Of a stretch of 64,000 bases of DNA, positions 45,324 through 55,224 are shown piece by piece. This stretch comes from Tolypothrix sp. FACHB-123 (lineage in GTDB: Bacteria > Cyanobacteriota > Cyanobacteriia > Cyanobacteriales > Nostocaceae). The translations under genes were made by a program, and so were the position numbers. Each line of letters begins with the position of its first letter. The stretch's first letter is position 1. A model generated the notes under the pieces. It was not told the origin of the DNA and did no database searches. It worked only from the letters and a program-made list of their open reading frames with translations. Location: positions 48,518 to 112,517 of the forward strand of contig NZ_JACJRE010000025.1 of the NCBI RefSeq assembly GCF_014697075.1, given 5' to 3'.

Positions 45324-45802
45324 CTGACCTCGGTTGCACTAAAAGATAGATAGGCTAGTTTTGCTTGAGCGGGTTGATTTAAGAATTAACCCCTCTCAAG
45401 TAATAATTCCCAAATTTGAATTAACCATTATTCTCTATCTTTAGATATAAGACGTAAATAGAGGTGATATAGTATAATCTCATACTTATCTTGGCTTTAT
45501 GAAAAAAGCTCTAGATCAAAAGCAGCGATCCTTGCAGAGTCAGAGTTATAGGAATCTCAGCATAGCTCCCCGCTTCAGAAATGGACAACCTGCAAAATAT
45601 GATTGTTTTAAGTTGAATATTGCTTTTATTTAGCGATCGCTACCGAATATTGTCTCTATTATGTAACTTGGAATACAGGGAACGTAGTGATTACTGAGTA
45701 GCCAAGTTAACAAAAAAACTAAAATTTTGGCTTTGACAAAGTCCAGCAGGAACTTTCCTGACTTTGTCAAAATCTCATAACTTACGAATTCAATCGACTT
45801 AA
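45324..45802. other. Gene-free intergenic region
   Basis: No convincing gene. A 44-codon frame from the ATG at 45499 (MKKALDQKQRSLQSQSYRNL and on) has no ribosome site. An inverted pair, AGTCCAGCAGGAA / TTCCTGACTT, lies around 45739-45768. Otherwise AT-rich promoter-like DNA. Confidence 0.4.
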
Positions 45803-46297
45803 ATGCGCCTACCTATTTTGATCACGACAGGATTATTACTGACTCTGAGTTTAAATACTCCTGTGCTCTCGCAACCTGTCAACCCAGCACCCCAATCACC
45901 TGCGATCGCTAATTCGCAGTTACAGCAATTAACTGCTAACCGTCAGTTATGGCGAAAGCAAAATATCCGCAACTATCGCTATAAATTGAGCCGCAGTTGC
46001 TTTTGCGTACCGCAAGCTAGAGAACCAGTGATGGTGACAGTCCGAAAAGCGCGGAGGACGTGGATTACTGATGGAGCTGGTAAAGCCGTAGAACGAGAAT
46101 TATTCCAACAATACGATACAGTTCCCAAGCTTTTCAATCTGATCGAGGATGCGATCGCTAAAAAAGCATCTAACCTGACTGTGCAGTACGATTCCAAATT
46201 TGGCTACCCAACCCAAATTAACATCGATTACGACAGTCAGATGGCTGATGAAGAACTGTATCTAACAATTGAGAATTTGCAAAAAATTAATAGATAA
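45803..46297 (+). CDS. DUF6174 domain-containing secreted protein
   Basis: 164 residues. Signal peptide (about 1-23: MRLPILITTGLLLTLSLNTP). The mature part matches DUF6174: LWRKQNIRNYRYKLSRSCFC, then VMVTVRKARRTW, TVPKLFNLIEDAI, VQYDSKFGYPTQINIDYD. The C-F-C motif is typical of the family. Function unknown; it probably lies in the periplasm or outside. It starts at the ATG at 45803. Confidence 0.8.
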   Translation: MRLPILITTGLLLTLSLNTPVLSQPVNPAPQSPAIANSQLQQLTANRQLWRKQNIRNYRYKLSRSCFCVPQAREPVMVTVRKARRTWITDGAGKAVERELFQQYDTVPKLFNLIEDAIAKKASNLTVQYDSKFGYPTQINIDYDSQMADEELYLTIENLQKINR

Positions 46298-46491
46298 TTC
46301 GTAATTCGGAGTTCGTAATGGGTAATTTTGGAATTACCAGACCAATATATAGAATTCAGCCTCCAGATTAGAGCAATTGATGAGCGGGTTAGCGGGTTGC
46401 ACCTTAGTTGATTACCTATCACCCATTTTCAACCTTGGTTGTGAAACTATAAATTACAAATTACGAATGATAAATTACGAAATTATTTAAC

Positions 46492-47118
46492 CTATTCTGA
46501 CTTCTCCCATAAACTTTGATAGCCCGTGACAATCCGACTACCATCCTTGAGGACATGGATTTCTATCTGATCGCTAGCCCAAGAAATTTGGTCTTGGAAA
46601 TCAGGATTAAAAATATGTACTCGTTGATTGCTAGAAGAGACAGGAGAAGTAGGAGAATGAATTGCCAAAGACTCGACAAAAGGCCCGTCAATCAAAATAT
46701 CTAATTGTTCTAATAACTCTTGAGAACCAGGCGGAGCAGATTCCGATTGTAATAGCTTCAGGGTAAATCCTGTAAAAGACATCACATTTAACCCAGCAGC
46801 TTTTAACTTCCGCGCCAAAGATGCTAATGCAGGTGCTTGCCAAAATGGTTCGCCACCAGAAAAAGTCACACCTGTATTTTTTGGGTTTTTGAGAATATTT
46901 GCAGCCAGAGTATCAACAGTTACCAATTGATTAATTTCAAATGGCCAAGATGCAGGATTAAAACAGCCAGGACATTCTCGAAGACAACCTTGCACCCAAA
47001 CAACTGCACGACAACCAGGCCCGTTGACTTCTGATTCATCAACATAACCCATGATGTTTAAATGCTCAGGGGGAATTTCTATTAATGCTAGCGATGGGTT
47101 GCTGGATTTTGTTTCCAT
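46492..47118 (-). CDS. NrdG-like radical SAM / 4Fe-4S activating protein
   Basis: 208 residues. The cluster motif CLRECPGC (C-x3-C-x2-C) lies at about 49-56 in VVWVQGCLRECPGCFNPASW, and the SAM-binding GGEP in GVTFSGGEPFWQ. It resembles the activases of anaerobic ribonucleotide reductase (NrdG), but there is no NrdD gene next door, so the target may be another glycyl-radical or unrelated enzyme. The start at 47118 is fixed by AGGAGG at 47125-47130. It follows, on the same strand with 44 bp between, another radical SAM gene. Confidence 0.85.
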   Translation of the reverse strand: METKSSNPSLALIEIPPEHLNIMGYVDESEVNGPGCRAVVWVQGCLRECPGCFNPASWPFEINQLVTVDTLAANILKNPKNTGVTFSGGEPFWQAPALASLARKLKAAGLNVMSFTGFTLKLLQSESAPPGSQELLEQLDILIDGPFVESLAIHSPTSPVSSSNQRVHIFNPDFQDQISWASDQIEIHVLKDGSRIVTGYQSLWEKSE

Positions 47119-47124
47119 CTGTTT

Positions 47125-47130
47125 CCTCCT
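47125..47130 (-). promoter_or_regulatory. Ribosome binding site AGGAGG
   Basis: Minus-strand AGGAGG 6 bases before the ATG at 47118. It decides the start of the NrdG-like gene and favours its independent translation. Confidence 0.8.
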
Positions 47131-47162
47131 TAAAAGCGTTACATGTTAACCATTGATAATAG

Positions 47163-47975
47163 TTAAGCCACTGCCGGGTAAGTTACCGGGATATTGATGG
47201 CATCGTGAATTTGAGTAGCAACAGCAGCAAGGATGTCACCGCTGACACATTTGAGGTTTTGAACAAGGTAAGGAGTAGATTGAGCAATATTGTTACCGCG
47301 TGCCTCCAATTGCCTTACCAAAACACGGGGACGGGAAGGCACGTTGATTTGAATTTCATTAGGTTGGAGACGTTGAATAATTTCGATATAATCCTTGACC
47401 ATGTCGGGTGTCCAACGAGACAAGACCATTGTTTGAATAGCCAAATGGCCCTGGTATTCTTGCCTAAATTGCTCGATTCCCGCTAATATGTCTGGCAGAT
47501 TAATTGTCTCTACAGGACGATTAATTTGCTGCAATTGATTTGACGAAATTGCATCTAATTTTGCGGCAACTATATCTGCTAATTTTAAAGCGCTGCGAAC
47601 TGTCGGATCGTGCAACATTGTGCTATTAGTTAAGACTACTGTTGGTAGCCTAGTAACTTTCTTAACTACCCCAATAATTTTTTCTAAATTTAATGCCAAG
47701 GTCGGCTCACCACTACCGCTGAGAGTCACCACGTCTATTTGTTCTAAAGGCAATTTAGCGCGTAAATCATCGAAAATTTGCATTGTTGGCACAAAAATTT
47801 GCCTTTGTGTGGTAGTTACTTGAATTTTCCCCAACTGACAATAGACACAGTTAAAAGAACAAGTAGATACTGAACAAATCGGATCGATACCAAGCGATCG
47901 CCCAAATCGCCAAGAATTTACCGGGCCGTAAACCGCAGAATGCTGTGGCTGCTGTCTAGATAGGGTTGCACTCAT
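47163..47975 (-). CDS. Radical SAM protein
   Basis: 270 residues. The motif is CSFNCVYC (C-x3-C-x2-C) at about 39-46, with VTLSGSGEPTLALNLEKII as the GGEP-like motif. It resembles COG0731-type radical SAM proteins, whose substrates are mostly unknown; the best-known relative, TYW1, acts on tRNA. C-terminal part: IQTMVLSRWTPDMVKDYIEII and QINVPSRPRVLVRQLEARG. It starts at the ATG at 47975. It precedes an NrdG-like gene by 44 bp, so the two probably work together. Confidence 0.8.
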   Translation of the reverse strand: MSATLSRQQPQHSAVYGPVNSWRFGRSLGIDPICSVSTCSFNCVYCQLGKIQVTTTQRQIFVPTMQIFDDLRAKLPLEQIDVVTLSGSGEPTLALNLEKIIGVVKKVTRLPTVVLTNSTMLHDPTVRSALKLADIVAAKLDAISSNQLQQINRPVETINLPDILAGIEQFRQEYQGHLAIQTMVLSRWTPDMVKDYIEIIQRLQPNEIQINVPSRPRVLVRQLEARGNNIAQSTPYLVQNLKCVSGDILAAVATQIHDAINIPVTYPAVA

Positions 47976-48235
47976 ACTTGCCTCTTCAGGAAATCAAACA
48001 TACACTGGTATCAAAAATCTATTCAATATTTAGATTCACTACAAATTTATCTCTAGATTTTGAGGAACTTGTGAGGGTATGGGGCATTGGGTATGTTTAA
48101 ATTTTGAATTATTTCTCGCCCTTTCCTTCCTTTGGCATCTTCACATTGTCCTGGTGTTTCCTGTGCTTTGAATTCACAATGGCTCATCCGCAATCAAACA
48201 TCTATGAATGATGGGAAATTAAATTAATAATTGGT

Positions 48236-51200
48236 ATGGCAATTAATAATCAGCAATTCACAATTTTATTGGTAGATAGCAATCCCGAAACCTGGGAGTT
48301 TTTAGCAAATATTATCGGTGCGCCAGATTATCAACTACAAAGGGTAACTGCGGGAAATTTGGCTATCAATGCGGCACTTGCTTCTTTGCCTAATTTGATT
48401 TTGCTGGATCTGATGTTGCCAGATATGCATGGTTATGAGGTTTGGCAACATCTTCAGTCTCACAAAGAGACAAAGTACATACCAATTATTTTTCTGGGAT
48501 TTGATGAAGAGTTAATTCAAAAAATATTACCTAATAAATTTGATTTAGTTGATTTTATTGCTAAACCATTACGTCGTGAAGAAGTTTTATTACGGCTGCA
48601 AAAACAACTGAATTTTCAAAAGATTAAATTTCGTTATCATGAGCATCAACACCAATTAATTAGCAGAAAACGAGAGCTAATCAAACAAAATAGGCATAAT
48701 CAATCTATTTTAGATGCTACCAAAGTAGGAATTTGTCTCACGGATGAAAATGGCTATTTTGTCGAGGTGAATCATGATTATTGTCAAATGTATGGCTGGA
48801 CTCGTGAAGAACTGATTGGACAACAATTTACAATCCATTATGCTAATTCAACAGTTGGGGAAAAAGCACATTTAATTCAGCAATATAAAAATTTTATCTC
48901 TCTCAATGCTCAGCCTGAAAAACGAGAATTTAGTATTACCCGTAAAGATGGTTCGCGGTTAACTGTAGAAACAATCCAAGCGATTTGTCAAAAGGATGAT
49001 GGCAAATTTGTGGTGACTACTCTGATTGATATCAGCGCCCATCAACTTGCACAAGCTCGCCAAAAATCTCGTGAACGCTATTTAGCAGCCTTGGGACAAA
49101 TTCAACATCAGTTATTAAGTTGTGATAGCAGCAATAAATATTACAAGAAAATAGTAGAGATTCTTGGCCCCGTATCAAAAGCTAGTCGTGTATACATTTA
49201 TGAGAATCACCCATTAATTGGAAGTGACTTTGCGATTAATCTATGTGCGGAATGGTGTGCGCCAGGAATTCCGCCGAAAATTCTCCACCCAAATCGCAAA
49301 ACTTTTTCTGCGGAAGATTTTTCTGTAGGTTGGGCGGCTTTATTATCACAAGGTGAAATGATTGCGGAGATTGTCACCGAATGTGCAGACGCAGAACGGG
49401 AAAGATTAGAAATTCAAGGAGTTTTCGCGATTTTAATGTTTCCGCTGTTTGTCAACGGCGAGTTTTTTGGCTTGATTGGCTTTGATAACTGTGTAGAAGT
49501 GAGAGGTTGGGAAGCTGGGGAAATTTCCATTTTACAAGCAGTCGCCACCGCGATCGCGATCGCCCAGGAACGCAAACAAGCAGAGGATAGTCTCAAAGCC
49601 CAAATTACCCAACTCCAGCAAGAATTTCGCGTCAGCGAAGCTTCTCGCAAAGCGCGCCTCGTCGCCCTCAAATCTAGCGAAGGTAAATATCGTCAGCTAG
49701 TTGAGACATCTCAAGACGCGATTTGGTCTGTGGATGGAGATGGTTTAATTACTTTTATTAACCCAGCGGTTAAACAGTTTTTTGGTTACGAACCCCAAGA
49801 CATGATTGGGCGTAACTTTACTGATTTTATTTTCCCCGATCAAGTATCTCTAATTGAACAAAAATTTGCCAGTCTGTTACAGGGAGAGTCTGTTTTTCAG
49901 GAAGAAGTTACTTGTTTTGCCAAAGACGGTAGCATTTTGTATTTAACAATTAATGCGATCGCTGTACGCAATCACGACGGTTCTGTTGTTGGTATTACAG
50001 GTACAGCAAGTAATATTACTGAACGTAAACGCGCCGAACAGGCACTGCATACCAGCGCCTTTAAACTGCGTCAGCATAACTTAGTATTAACAGAACTAGC
50101 TAAAAATCAAGTACTTTATCAAGACGACTTGAAAGCAGCTGTCAAAGAAATCACAGAAGTAGGTGCAAAAAATATTGAAGTAGAGCGCGCTAGTGTTTGG
50201 CTGTATGGAGACAACGACAACATTTTGCAATGTCTGGATTTATTTACCCAAAGTCAACAGCAACATAGTGAAGGCTCTTCTTTGCTAGCAGCAGATTATC
50301 CGAGTTATTTTCAAGCTTTGCACTCAGACCAAATTATTGTCGCCCATGAAGCCGCTACAGATCCTCGCACCAAGGAATTTTTAGATTCTTACCTCACGCC
50401 ATTTAACATCACTTCCATGCTAGATACACCAATCCGGCTAGGAGGAAAGACTGTAGGCGTTTTATGCTTAGAAGCAGTAGCCATTGCCCATCATTGGACA
50501 TTAGAAGACCAAAATTTTGCTCGTTCCTTAGGAAATTTAGTTTCTTTAGCTTTAGAAGCTAGGGAACGCAGACTTGCAGAAGCAGCAAAACGCATGTCGG
50601 AAGAGAAATTAGGCTCGGCTTTTAGATCCTCTCCTGATCCGATTAGCCTGATTACTTTTCCGGATATGCGCTATATCGAAGTTAACGATAGCTTTTGTAC
50701 ATTTTTTGGCTATTCTCGCTCGCAGATAATTGGTCATACCAGTCAAGAATTACAGATTTGGACTAATCCAGAAGAGTCTAATTTCCTCCGCCAAATGTTG
50801 CAACAAACAAAAGTGATTCGCAACCATGAAGTTGATGTCAGGACTGCAACAGGGGAAATTAAGACAACACTGTTGAGTGCGGAAATGAGCGAAATTGATG
50901 GAAAAAAGTACATACTAGCTACAGCCAAAGATATCACCGAGCGCAAGCAAGCGGAAAATGAAAGTCGGTTGTTGCTGTTGACAACCCAAGCCATGACGCG
51001 CGCCATTGATGTTAACAGTGCTTTAGCGATTGTTTTGCGCTTAATTTGCCAAAATATTGACTGGGACTTTGGCGAAGCCTGGATACCAAGCGATGACGGG
51101 GCGATTTTAGAACATAGTCTGGGTTGGTATGGCGATCATAACAGCTTAGAAGAATTTTGCTTAGATAGTAAAAACCTGAAATTAGCTTTAGGTGAGGGTT

Positions 51201-54200
51201 TACCCGGAAGAGTTTGGCAAAGCAAGCAGCCAGAATGGATTGAAGATGTTTCCCTTGTCACCCAACCAATTTTTATGCGATCGCCCCAAGCAGCCAACAT
51301 CGGTTTAAAAGCTGTCTTTGGCGTTCCCATTCTCGCTGCTAATAAAGTATTAGCTGTTTTAGTATTCTTTAAAAGCAGCGCCATGTCAGTGGATCGGCGG
51401 TTACTATTGCTAGTGGGTGCAGTAGCTTCCCAATTAGGCGGATTAATTCAACGCAAAGTAGTAGAAGCAGCCCATAGAAAGAGCGAAGAACGTTTACAAC
51501 TAGCTTTAGAAGCTAGCGATTTAGGATTGTGGGATTGGGATTTTTCTACTGGTAAAATCTACCGGGATTGGCGCTGGAAGAAAATGCTAGGTTATGCAGA
51601 AAATGAAATTGAGGAAAATCAACAAGCTTTTGAGGAATTAGTCCATCCAGAAGATTTAGCTTCAGTCAAATCAGCTTTAGAAAAGCATCTTCAAGGTGCT
51701 ACTCCCGTTTATGAAGCAGAATTTCGGATGCGCTGCGCTTCTGGGATTTGGAAGTGGATTCAAACTCGCGCTCAGATTTTTGAGCGTGATGAACAAGGTG
51801 TAACGCTGCGCATGACAGGTACACACAAAGACATTACTGAACGCAAAACCCTAGAACGAGAAATAGCCCTCAGAGAAGCTCGTCTCAATGCTTTTTTCTC
51901 TGGCGCACCTGTGGGAATGGATATTTTAGATAAACAACTGCGGTTTGTGCAAATCAACGAATTATTGGCAGAAATTCACGGTAAACCGCAAAAAGACCAC
52001 ATTGGTAGAACTATTTATGAAGTTGTGCCCCAAATGGCTCTTTTTGTTGCACCATTTTACAAGCAGGTGCTACTAACTGGTCAACCAATTCTCAATCTAG
52101 AAGTCAGTATTCCCTCACCCAAAAAACCAGAGACGGTTCGTCATTTTTTAATTTCTTATTTTCCCATTCCCGGTGAAGACGATCGCCCTTCGGGTGTAGG
52201 GACGGTAATGGTAGAAATTAGCGGGCGCAAATATGCAGAACAAAAATTACGTTTAGCCAACGAACGCTTACAATATCTGCTCACTTCCAGCCCAGTAGTT
52301 ATTTATAGCAGCAAAATCTCCGGGGATTTTGGGCACACATTTATGAGCGAGAACGTGAAAACTATGCTCGGCTATGAAGCACGGGAATTTCTGGAAAATC
52401 CCAATTTCTGGTTGCGTCACGTTCACCCAGAAGATGTTGAGTATATTTTAAGCAAATTTTCTCTGCTATTTGAGCAAGAATACAGTTCCTATGAATATCG
52501 TTTTTTACATGCTGATGGAACTTATCATTGGTTATACGAGCAGGTAAGGTTAATTCGTGATGAAGCAGGTAAACCCATAGAATGTGTGGGTTATTGGGCG
52601 GATGTGAATGCGCGAAAATTGGCAGAATTAGCTTTGCAAGCCAGTCAGCAACGCTATCAACTTTTAGCCGAAGCCTCGCCAGCTTGTATTTTTCACACTG
52701 ATGTTGAAGGCAATGTATTATATTTAAATCAACGCTGGACGGAAATTACTGGACTTTCCTTAGCTGAATCTCTGCGTAAAGCTTGGACAAAAGCAATACA
52801 TCAAGAGGATCGCAGGCGAGTTTTGAGCAAATGGAATCAAGCCAGAGTAGCAAAGCATGGGTATAAACTAGAATATCGTATTGTCCGTACTAATGGCACG
52901 ATTGTTTGGGTATTGTCTCAGTGTTTACCAGAAGTTGGCGATGATGGCGAAATTAAAGGCTACATCGGTACTGTGACAGATATTACCGAAAGGAAATTAG
53001 CCGAAGAAGCTTTAAAAGAAAGTGCAGAAAGAGAAAAAGCGATCGCCCAAGTCATTCAAAGAATGCGTCAAACCTTGGATTTAGAGAAAATATTCGCCGC
53101 TACTACCCAAGAATTGCGCCAAGTTTTAGATTGCGATCGCGTTGCGGTCTATCGTTGCGATTTAGAAGGTAATGGCGAGTTTGTTTCCGAATCTGTAGGA
53201 ACTGGTTGGATTTCTTTAATTGAACTCCAAGCAAATCACCCCAATCTCAAATTAGAAAACGATCGGGGCATTATGACATTATTACTGAATACAGATATCT
53301 TACCCAATCCCGATTTACCCACACAGCAAAATGTTCTCTATCAATGTGTAGCAGATATTCATCATGCTGGATTTTCACCGGAAACAATCAATTTATTAGA
53401 GCGTTTTCAGACCAAAGCTTATATTACAGTACCCATATTATGTGGCGATCAACTTTGGGGATTATTAACTAGTTATCACAATTCTAGCCCCCGGCAATGG
53501 AAAACAGAAGAAATTAATATTGCCGTGCAAATTGGCAATCAATTAGGAGTAGCCTTACAGCAAGTACAATTGTTAGCACAAACCCAAAGTCAATCACAAG
53601 CATTACAAGCAGCCGCGATCGCAGCTGATGCGGCGAATCGTGCCAAAAGTGAATTTCTTGCCAATATGAGTCATGAATTGCGAACTCCACTCAACGCTAT
53701 TTTGGGGTTCACACAAATTATGAGCCGGGAAAATTCTTTATCTCATGAACATCAACAACACCTAGCAATTATTAATCGTGCTGGCGAACATTTATTGAGC
53801 TTAATTAATGACATTTTAGAAATGTCGAAAATTGAAGCAGGTAGAAGCAGTTTAAATATTAACAGTTTTGACTTAATTAACCTGTTAAAAAGCTTAGAAC
53901 AAATGTTACACTTACGTGCCGCTTCTAAGAACCTCCAGCTAATATTTGAATATGCTCCTGATATTCCCCAATATGTACAAACTGATGAAAGTAAACTACT
54001 ACAAGTTTTGCTTAATCTCTTAGGTAATGCCATCAAATTTACTAATAAAGGCAGCGTCATCTTACGAGTTACTACTACATCTGGGGAACAGGAGCAAATG
54101 CAAACAGAAAATCCTCCTTGTTCCTCCCACATTCTCTTTGAAGTCGAAGATACTGGACTCGGTATTGCTCCCGAAGAAATTAACTTATTATTTGAAGCCT

Positions 54201-55093
54201 TTGGACAAACTGAAACCGGCAGAAAATCCCAACAAGGAACAGGACTTGGTTTAGCAATTAGCCGTAAATATGTACAGATGATGGGGGGAGATATTACTGT
54301 TAGCAGTATTTTAGGTGAAGGTAGTAAATTTACTTTTGATATTGAAATTCATCCTGCTTCAGCTAGTGAAATTCAGACTCAGCTAACTAAATCTTTAGCG
54401 ATTGGTTTAGAACCACCTCACAAAGAATATCGCATTTTAGTAGTTGACGATGCCGCAGAAAGTCGTTTGGTATTAGTAGAATTACTGTCATCTATTGGAT
54501 TTACCGTATGGGAAGCTACTAATGGTGAAGAAGCGATCGCACTCTGGCAAGAATGTCAGCCCCATTTAATTTTAATGGATATGCGAATGCCTATCATGGA
54601 TGGTTATGAAGCTACAAGAGTGATTAAAGCTACTGAAGCTCAAAATTCTCCTGGCGAACACCAAACGATCATTATTGCTTTAACCGCCAATGCTTTTGAA
54701 GAACAACGAGCCGCCATGATTCAAGCTGGTTGTGATGACTTAATTAATAAACCATTCCGCGAAGAAATTCTCTTAGAAAAACTCAGCCAATATTTAGGAG
54801 TAAAATATTTTTATCAACAAGAAAACCATCAATTAATCACAGCAAGGCAAACTTCAGCACAAATTTTACCACCTGCTGATTTATTGTCTTTACTATCACA
54901 AATGCCAACTGTACTGTTAAAAGAAATATACCATGCCGCTGCTCAATGTAGTGACGATATGCTCTTAAACTTGCTCAATCAAATTCCACCAGAAAACCAT
55001 GCATTAAAAACATATTTGAGTGATTTAGCCAGTAATTTCCAATTTGAGAGAATTATAGAATTAACAGAGAAATTAGATATGCAAGATGACTAA
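48236..55093 (+). CDS. Giant hybrid histidine kinase (REC, PAS, GAF, HisKA, REC)
   Basis: 2285 residues, soluble. In order: an N-terminal receiver (about 8-125, Asp in LILLDLMLPDMHG), PAS (155-270), GAF (275-450), PAS (480-600), GAF (615-780), PAS (790-905), GAF (915-1075), three to four PAS/PAC (1085-1590), GAF (1600-1780, LWGLLTSYHN), HisKA (His near 1811 in SHELRTPLNAIL), HATPase_c (NLLGNAIKFTN, DTGLGIAPEEI, GTGLGLAISRKY), receiver (about 2065-2185, Asp in LILMDMRMPIMDG) and a 100-residue helical C-terminus. GAF and PAS sensors of this type bind light, redox or small-molecule cues. The GAF cysteine that would attach a bilin is not evident. No transmembrane region. The gene has no adjacent partner. 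ATG start at 48236. Confidence 0.9.
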   Translation: MAINNQQFTILLVDSNPETWEFLANIIGAPDYQLQRVTAGNLAINAALASLPNLILLDLMLPDMHGYEVWQHLQSHKETKYIPIIFLGFDEELIQKILPNKFDLVDFIAKPLRREEVLLRLQKQLNFQKIKFRYHEHQHQLISRKRELIKQNRHNQSILDATKVGICLTDENGYFVEVNHDYCQMYGWTREELIGQQFTIHYANSTVGEKAHLIQQYKNFISLNAQPEKREFSITRKDGSRLTVETIQAICQKDDGKFVVTTLIDISAHQLAQARQKSRERYLAALGQIQHQLLSCDSSNKYYKKIVEILGPVSKASRVYIYENHPLIGSDFAINLCAEWCAPGIPPKILHPNRKTFSAEDFSVGWAALLSQGEMIAEIVTECADAERERLEIQGVFAILMFPLFVNGEFFGLIGFDNCVEVRGWEAGEISILQAVATAIAIAQERKQAEDSLKAQITQLQQEFRVSEASRKARLVALKSSEGKYRQLVETSQDAIWSVDGDGLITFINPAVKQFFGYEPQDMIGRNFTDFIFPDQVSLIEQKFASLLQGESVFQEEVTCFAKDGSILYLTINAIAVRNHDGSVVGITGTASNITERKRAEQALHTSAFKLRQHNLVLTELAKNQVLYQDDLKAAVKEITEVGAKNIEVERASVWLYGDNDNILQCLDLFTQSQQQHSEGSSLLAADYPSYFQALHSDQIIVAHEAATDPRTKEFLDSYLTPFNITSMLDTPIRLGGKTVGVLCLEAVAIAHHWTLEDQNFARSLGNLVSLALEARERRLAEAAKRMSEEKLGSAFRSSPDPISLITFPDMRYIEVNDSFCTFFGYSRSQIIGHTSQELQIWTNPEESNFLRQMLQQTKVIRNHEVDVRTATGEIKTTLLSAEMSEIDGKKYILATAKDITERKQAENESRLLLLTTQAMTRAIDVNSALAIVLRLICQNIDWDFGEAWIPSDDGAILEHSLGWYGDHNSLEEFCLDSKNLKLALGEGLPGRVWQSKQPEWIEDVSLVTQPIFMRSPQAANIGLKAVFGVPILAANKVLAVLVFFKSSAMSVDRRLLLLVGAVASQLGGLIQRKVVEAAHRKSEERLQLALEASDLGLWDWDFSTGKIYRDWRWKKMLGYAENEIEENQQAFEELVHPEDLASVKSALEKHLQGATPVYEAEFRMRCASGIWKWIQTRAQIFERDEQGVTLRMTGTHKDITERKTLEREIALREARLNAFFSGAPVGMDILDKQLRFVQINELLAEIHGKPQKDHIGRTIYEVVPQMALFVAPFYKQVLLTGQPILNLEVSIPSPKKPETVRHFLISYFPIPGEDDRPSGVGTVMVEISGRKYAEQKLRLANERLQYLLTSSPVVIYSSKISGDFGHTFMSENVKTMLGYEAREFLENPNFWLRHVHPEDVEYILSKFSLLFEQEYSSYEYRFLHADGTYHWLYEQVRLIRDEAGKPIECVGYWADVNARKLAELALQASQQRYQLLAEASPACIFHTDVEGNVLYLNQRWTEITGLSLAESLRKAWTKAIHQEDRRRVLSKWNQARVAKHGYKLEYRIVRTNGTIVWVLSQCLPEVGDDGEIKGYIGTVTDITERKLAEEALKESAEREKAIAQVIQRMRQTLDLEKIFAATTQELRQVLDCDRVAVYRCDLEGNGEFVSESVGTGWISLIELQANHPNLKLENDRGIMTLLLNTDILPNPDLPTQQNVLYQCVADIHHAGFSPETINLLERFQTKAYITVPILCGDQLWGLLTSYHNSSPRQWKTEEINIAVQIGNQLGVALQQVQLLAQTQSQSQALQAAAIAADAANRAKSEFLANMSHELRTPLNAILGFTQIMSRENSLSHEHQQHLAIINRAGEHLLSLINDILEMSKIEAGRSSLNINSFDLINLLKSLEQMLHLRAASKNLQLIFEYAPDIPQYVQTDESKLLQVLLNLLGNAIKFTNKGSVILRVTTTSGEQEQMQTENPPCSSHILFEVEDTGLGIAPEEINLLFEAFGQTETGRKSQQGTGLGLAISRKYVQMMGGDITVSSILGEGSKFTFDIEIHPASASEIQTQLTKSLAIGLEPPHKEYRILVVDDAAESRLVLVELLSSIGFTVWEATNGEEAIALWQECQPHLILMDMRMPIMDGYEATRVIKATEAQNSPGEHQTIIIALTANAFEEQRAAMIQAGCDDLINKPFREEILLEKLSQYLGVKYFYQQENHQLITARQTSAQILPPADLLSLLSQMPTVLLKEIYHAAAQCSDDMLLNLLNQIPPENHALKTYLSDLASNFQFERIIELTEKLDMQDD

Positions 55094-55224
55094 TTATAAA
55101 GGAGACAATTGCATGTGACTGCGATCGCTTAAATTGCTTAGGGTGCGTTGTACTGTGCAACAATGCACCATTCAGTAAGTCTATCATCACTAAACTAATA
55201 CCATTTAAATCATATTTGCGCAGT

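Noticed and set aside
53752-54132. 126-codon minus-strand frame opposite the giant kinase
   Set aside because: Antisense of the HATPase region, leucine/serine-rich shadow without a start signal.
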